A stretch of 5,346 bases of DNA from an uncultured Variovorax sp. (GTDB lineage Bacteria; Pseudomonadota; Gammaproteobacteria; Burkholderiales; Burkholderiaceae), in contig CAMLCW010000357.1 of NCBI GenBank assembly GCA_946478645.1, forward strand, positions 1 to 5,346, read 5' to 3'. The notes beneath the pieces were generated by a model, which saw only the letters and a program-made list of their open reading frames with translations, was not told the origin of the DNA and searched no databases. The position numbers and the translations under genes were made by a program. Positions 4,556-5,346 of the stretch are shown here, in pieces (within the stretch, counting starts at the first letter, position 1; each line of letters opens with the position of its first letter).

Positions 4556-5346
4556 CCCTTCCAGGTGAACGGGAACTTCAGCTGCCTGAAGAAGCCGTTG
4601 GGCACGTAGTCGCCGAGCACACCGTACTTCTCGGGCCAGAGCTTCGTGCTCTTGACCGCGGTGCCGAACAGGTGGTCGAGGAAGGCGTAGTGCGCCGCAT
4701 AGTTCTTGTCGAGCGCTTCCACGTCCTGGCTGTGGTGCCAGTGGTGGAAGTTGGGCGTGACGATCACATAGCGCAGCGGCCCGAGCCGCACGCTCACATT
4801 GCAGTGGTTGAACACCGCCTGGAAGCCCACCACCACGATGTAGGCGTCGATCACTTCCTTGCTGAAGCCGAGCACGTAGATCGGCGCGAGCACCAAGGTG
4901 CGCGTGATCAGCAGCTCGAGGATGTGCTGGCGCGAGCCGGCCATCCAGTCCATGCTCTTCACGCTGTGGTGCACCGCATGCAGGCGCCAGAGCACCGGCA
5001 CCTCGTGGTAGGCCCGGTGCGTCCAGTACTGCACCAGGTCGGCCACCAGGACGATCAGCAGCAGCCCGGCCCAGAACGGAAGGCCGCCGACCCAGCCGCG
5101 GATGCCGTCGTTGGCGGCCCAGCCGAAGAACTTGTGCACCATCAGGTTGGTGGCCAGCAGCACGAAGCCCACGATCATGTGGTTGACCACGAAATGGTGG
5201 AAATCGGTCTGCCATTCGGCGCGGAACACCGGCTGGTCCTTGCGCAGCGCGAACAGCTTCTCGATGAAGATGAAGATCAGCGCCGAACCGAGCAGGTCGA
5301 GGATGAACCAGTCGAGCCCGATGTACGGCGTGTTGTCCGCGAAGTC
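4552..5346 (-). CDS. Sterol desaturase / fatty acid hydroxylase superfamily membrane protein (5' end outside window)
   Basis: The frame is open from the window edge to the TGA at 4554-4552, giving 264 visible residues. A GTG at 5229 lies in frame, but the sequence before it ('NTPYIGLDWFILDLLG' and 'FIFIEKLFALRKDQPVF') is clearly part of the same protein, so the true start lies beyond 5346. The di-iron histidine clusters of the family are present. They are HRAYH at visible residues 110-114, HAVHH at 123-127, NH at 180-181 and HHWHH at 201-205, set among several hydrophobic membrane segments. Members use two irons and oxygen to hydroxylate or desaturate lipid chains, for example fatty acids, sterols, ether lipids and ornithine lipids. 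The substrate is not readable here. The gene overlaps the lipoprotein gene downstream, suggesting a joint envelope-lipid role. Confidence 0.9.
   Translation of the reverse strand, partial: DFADNTPYIGLDWFILDLLGSALIFIFIEKLFALRKDQPVFRAEWQTDFHHFVVNHMIVGFVLLATNLMVHKFFGWAANDGIRGWVGGLPFWAGLLLIVLVADLVQYWTHRAYHEVPVLWRLHAVHHSVKSMDWMAGSRQHILELLITRTLVLAPIYVLGFSKEVIDAYIVVVGFQAVFNHCNVSVRLGPLRYVIVTPNFHHWHHSQDVEALDKNYAAHYAFLDHLFGTAVKSTKLWPEKYGVLGDYVPNGFFRQLKFPFTWKG

Noticed and set aside
3815..4609. Plus-strand open frame of 264 codons opposite the lipoprotein gene
   Set aside because: Low-complexity arginine/alanine/histidine-rich translation with no domain; the opposite strand has a lipobox and catalytic motifs.

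Overview
The window is GC-rich DNA with densely packed genes and short spacers. The protein sequences and gene style point to a betaproteobacterium, most likely Comamonadaceae (Variovorax-like). That assignment is inferred from remembered family resemblance, not from a search. Eight protein genes are supported: two are cut by the window edges and six are complete. There are no rRNA or tRNA genes, CRISPR arrays or insertion sequences, and no gene-free stretch exceeds about 125 bases.

Left part (1-1133): the 5' end of a LysR-type regulator (minus strand, cut at base 1) is divergent from a TauE/SafE-family membrane exporter (plus strand). The 101-base gap holds a 7-7-7 inverted repeat that is a candidate regulator site. 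The exporter converges on a Nudix hydrolase gene, and both stop codons lie in the arms of one perfect 9-bp inverted repeat.

Middle part (1159-2550, all minus strand): a ribosomal protein module runs from a clear sigma-70 -10 box, through a roughly 100-base leader able to fold into a three-way junction, into rpsU (bS21). After rpsU come three hairpins, the last a strong intrinsic terminator with a GAAA tetraloop. Almost directly behind it lies yqeY (GatB/YqeY domain), with the Nudix gene two bases after the yqeY stop. The dnaG and rpoD genes that follow rpsU in the classical macromolecular-synthesis operon are absent here.

Right part (2529-5346, all minus strand): a tightly coupled set of three genes. 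They are a sterol desaturase/fatty acid hydroxylase membrane protein (5' end outside the window), a lipoprotein with a permuted papain-like (YaeF/YiiX, C92) fold, and an HI0933/YhiN-type FAD oxidoreductase. The first two overlap at ATGATG. The third starts five bases after the second, apparently at TTG. Its TAA stop lies inside the -10 box of the rpsU promoter, so this operon can read into rpsU.

The most unusual material is the rpsU control region: no Shine-Dalgarno sequence, a structured leader with alternative pairings and five GGCC tetramers, a promoter overlapping the upstream stop codon, and a terminator placed as an attenuator before yqeY. The hydroxylase-lipoprotein-flavoprotein operon is a second, more speculative candidate system for envelope lipid modification. 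The remaining genes look ordinary.
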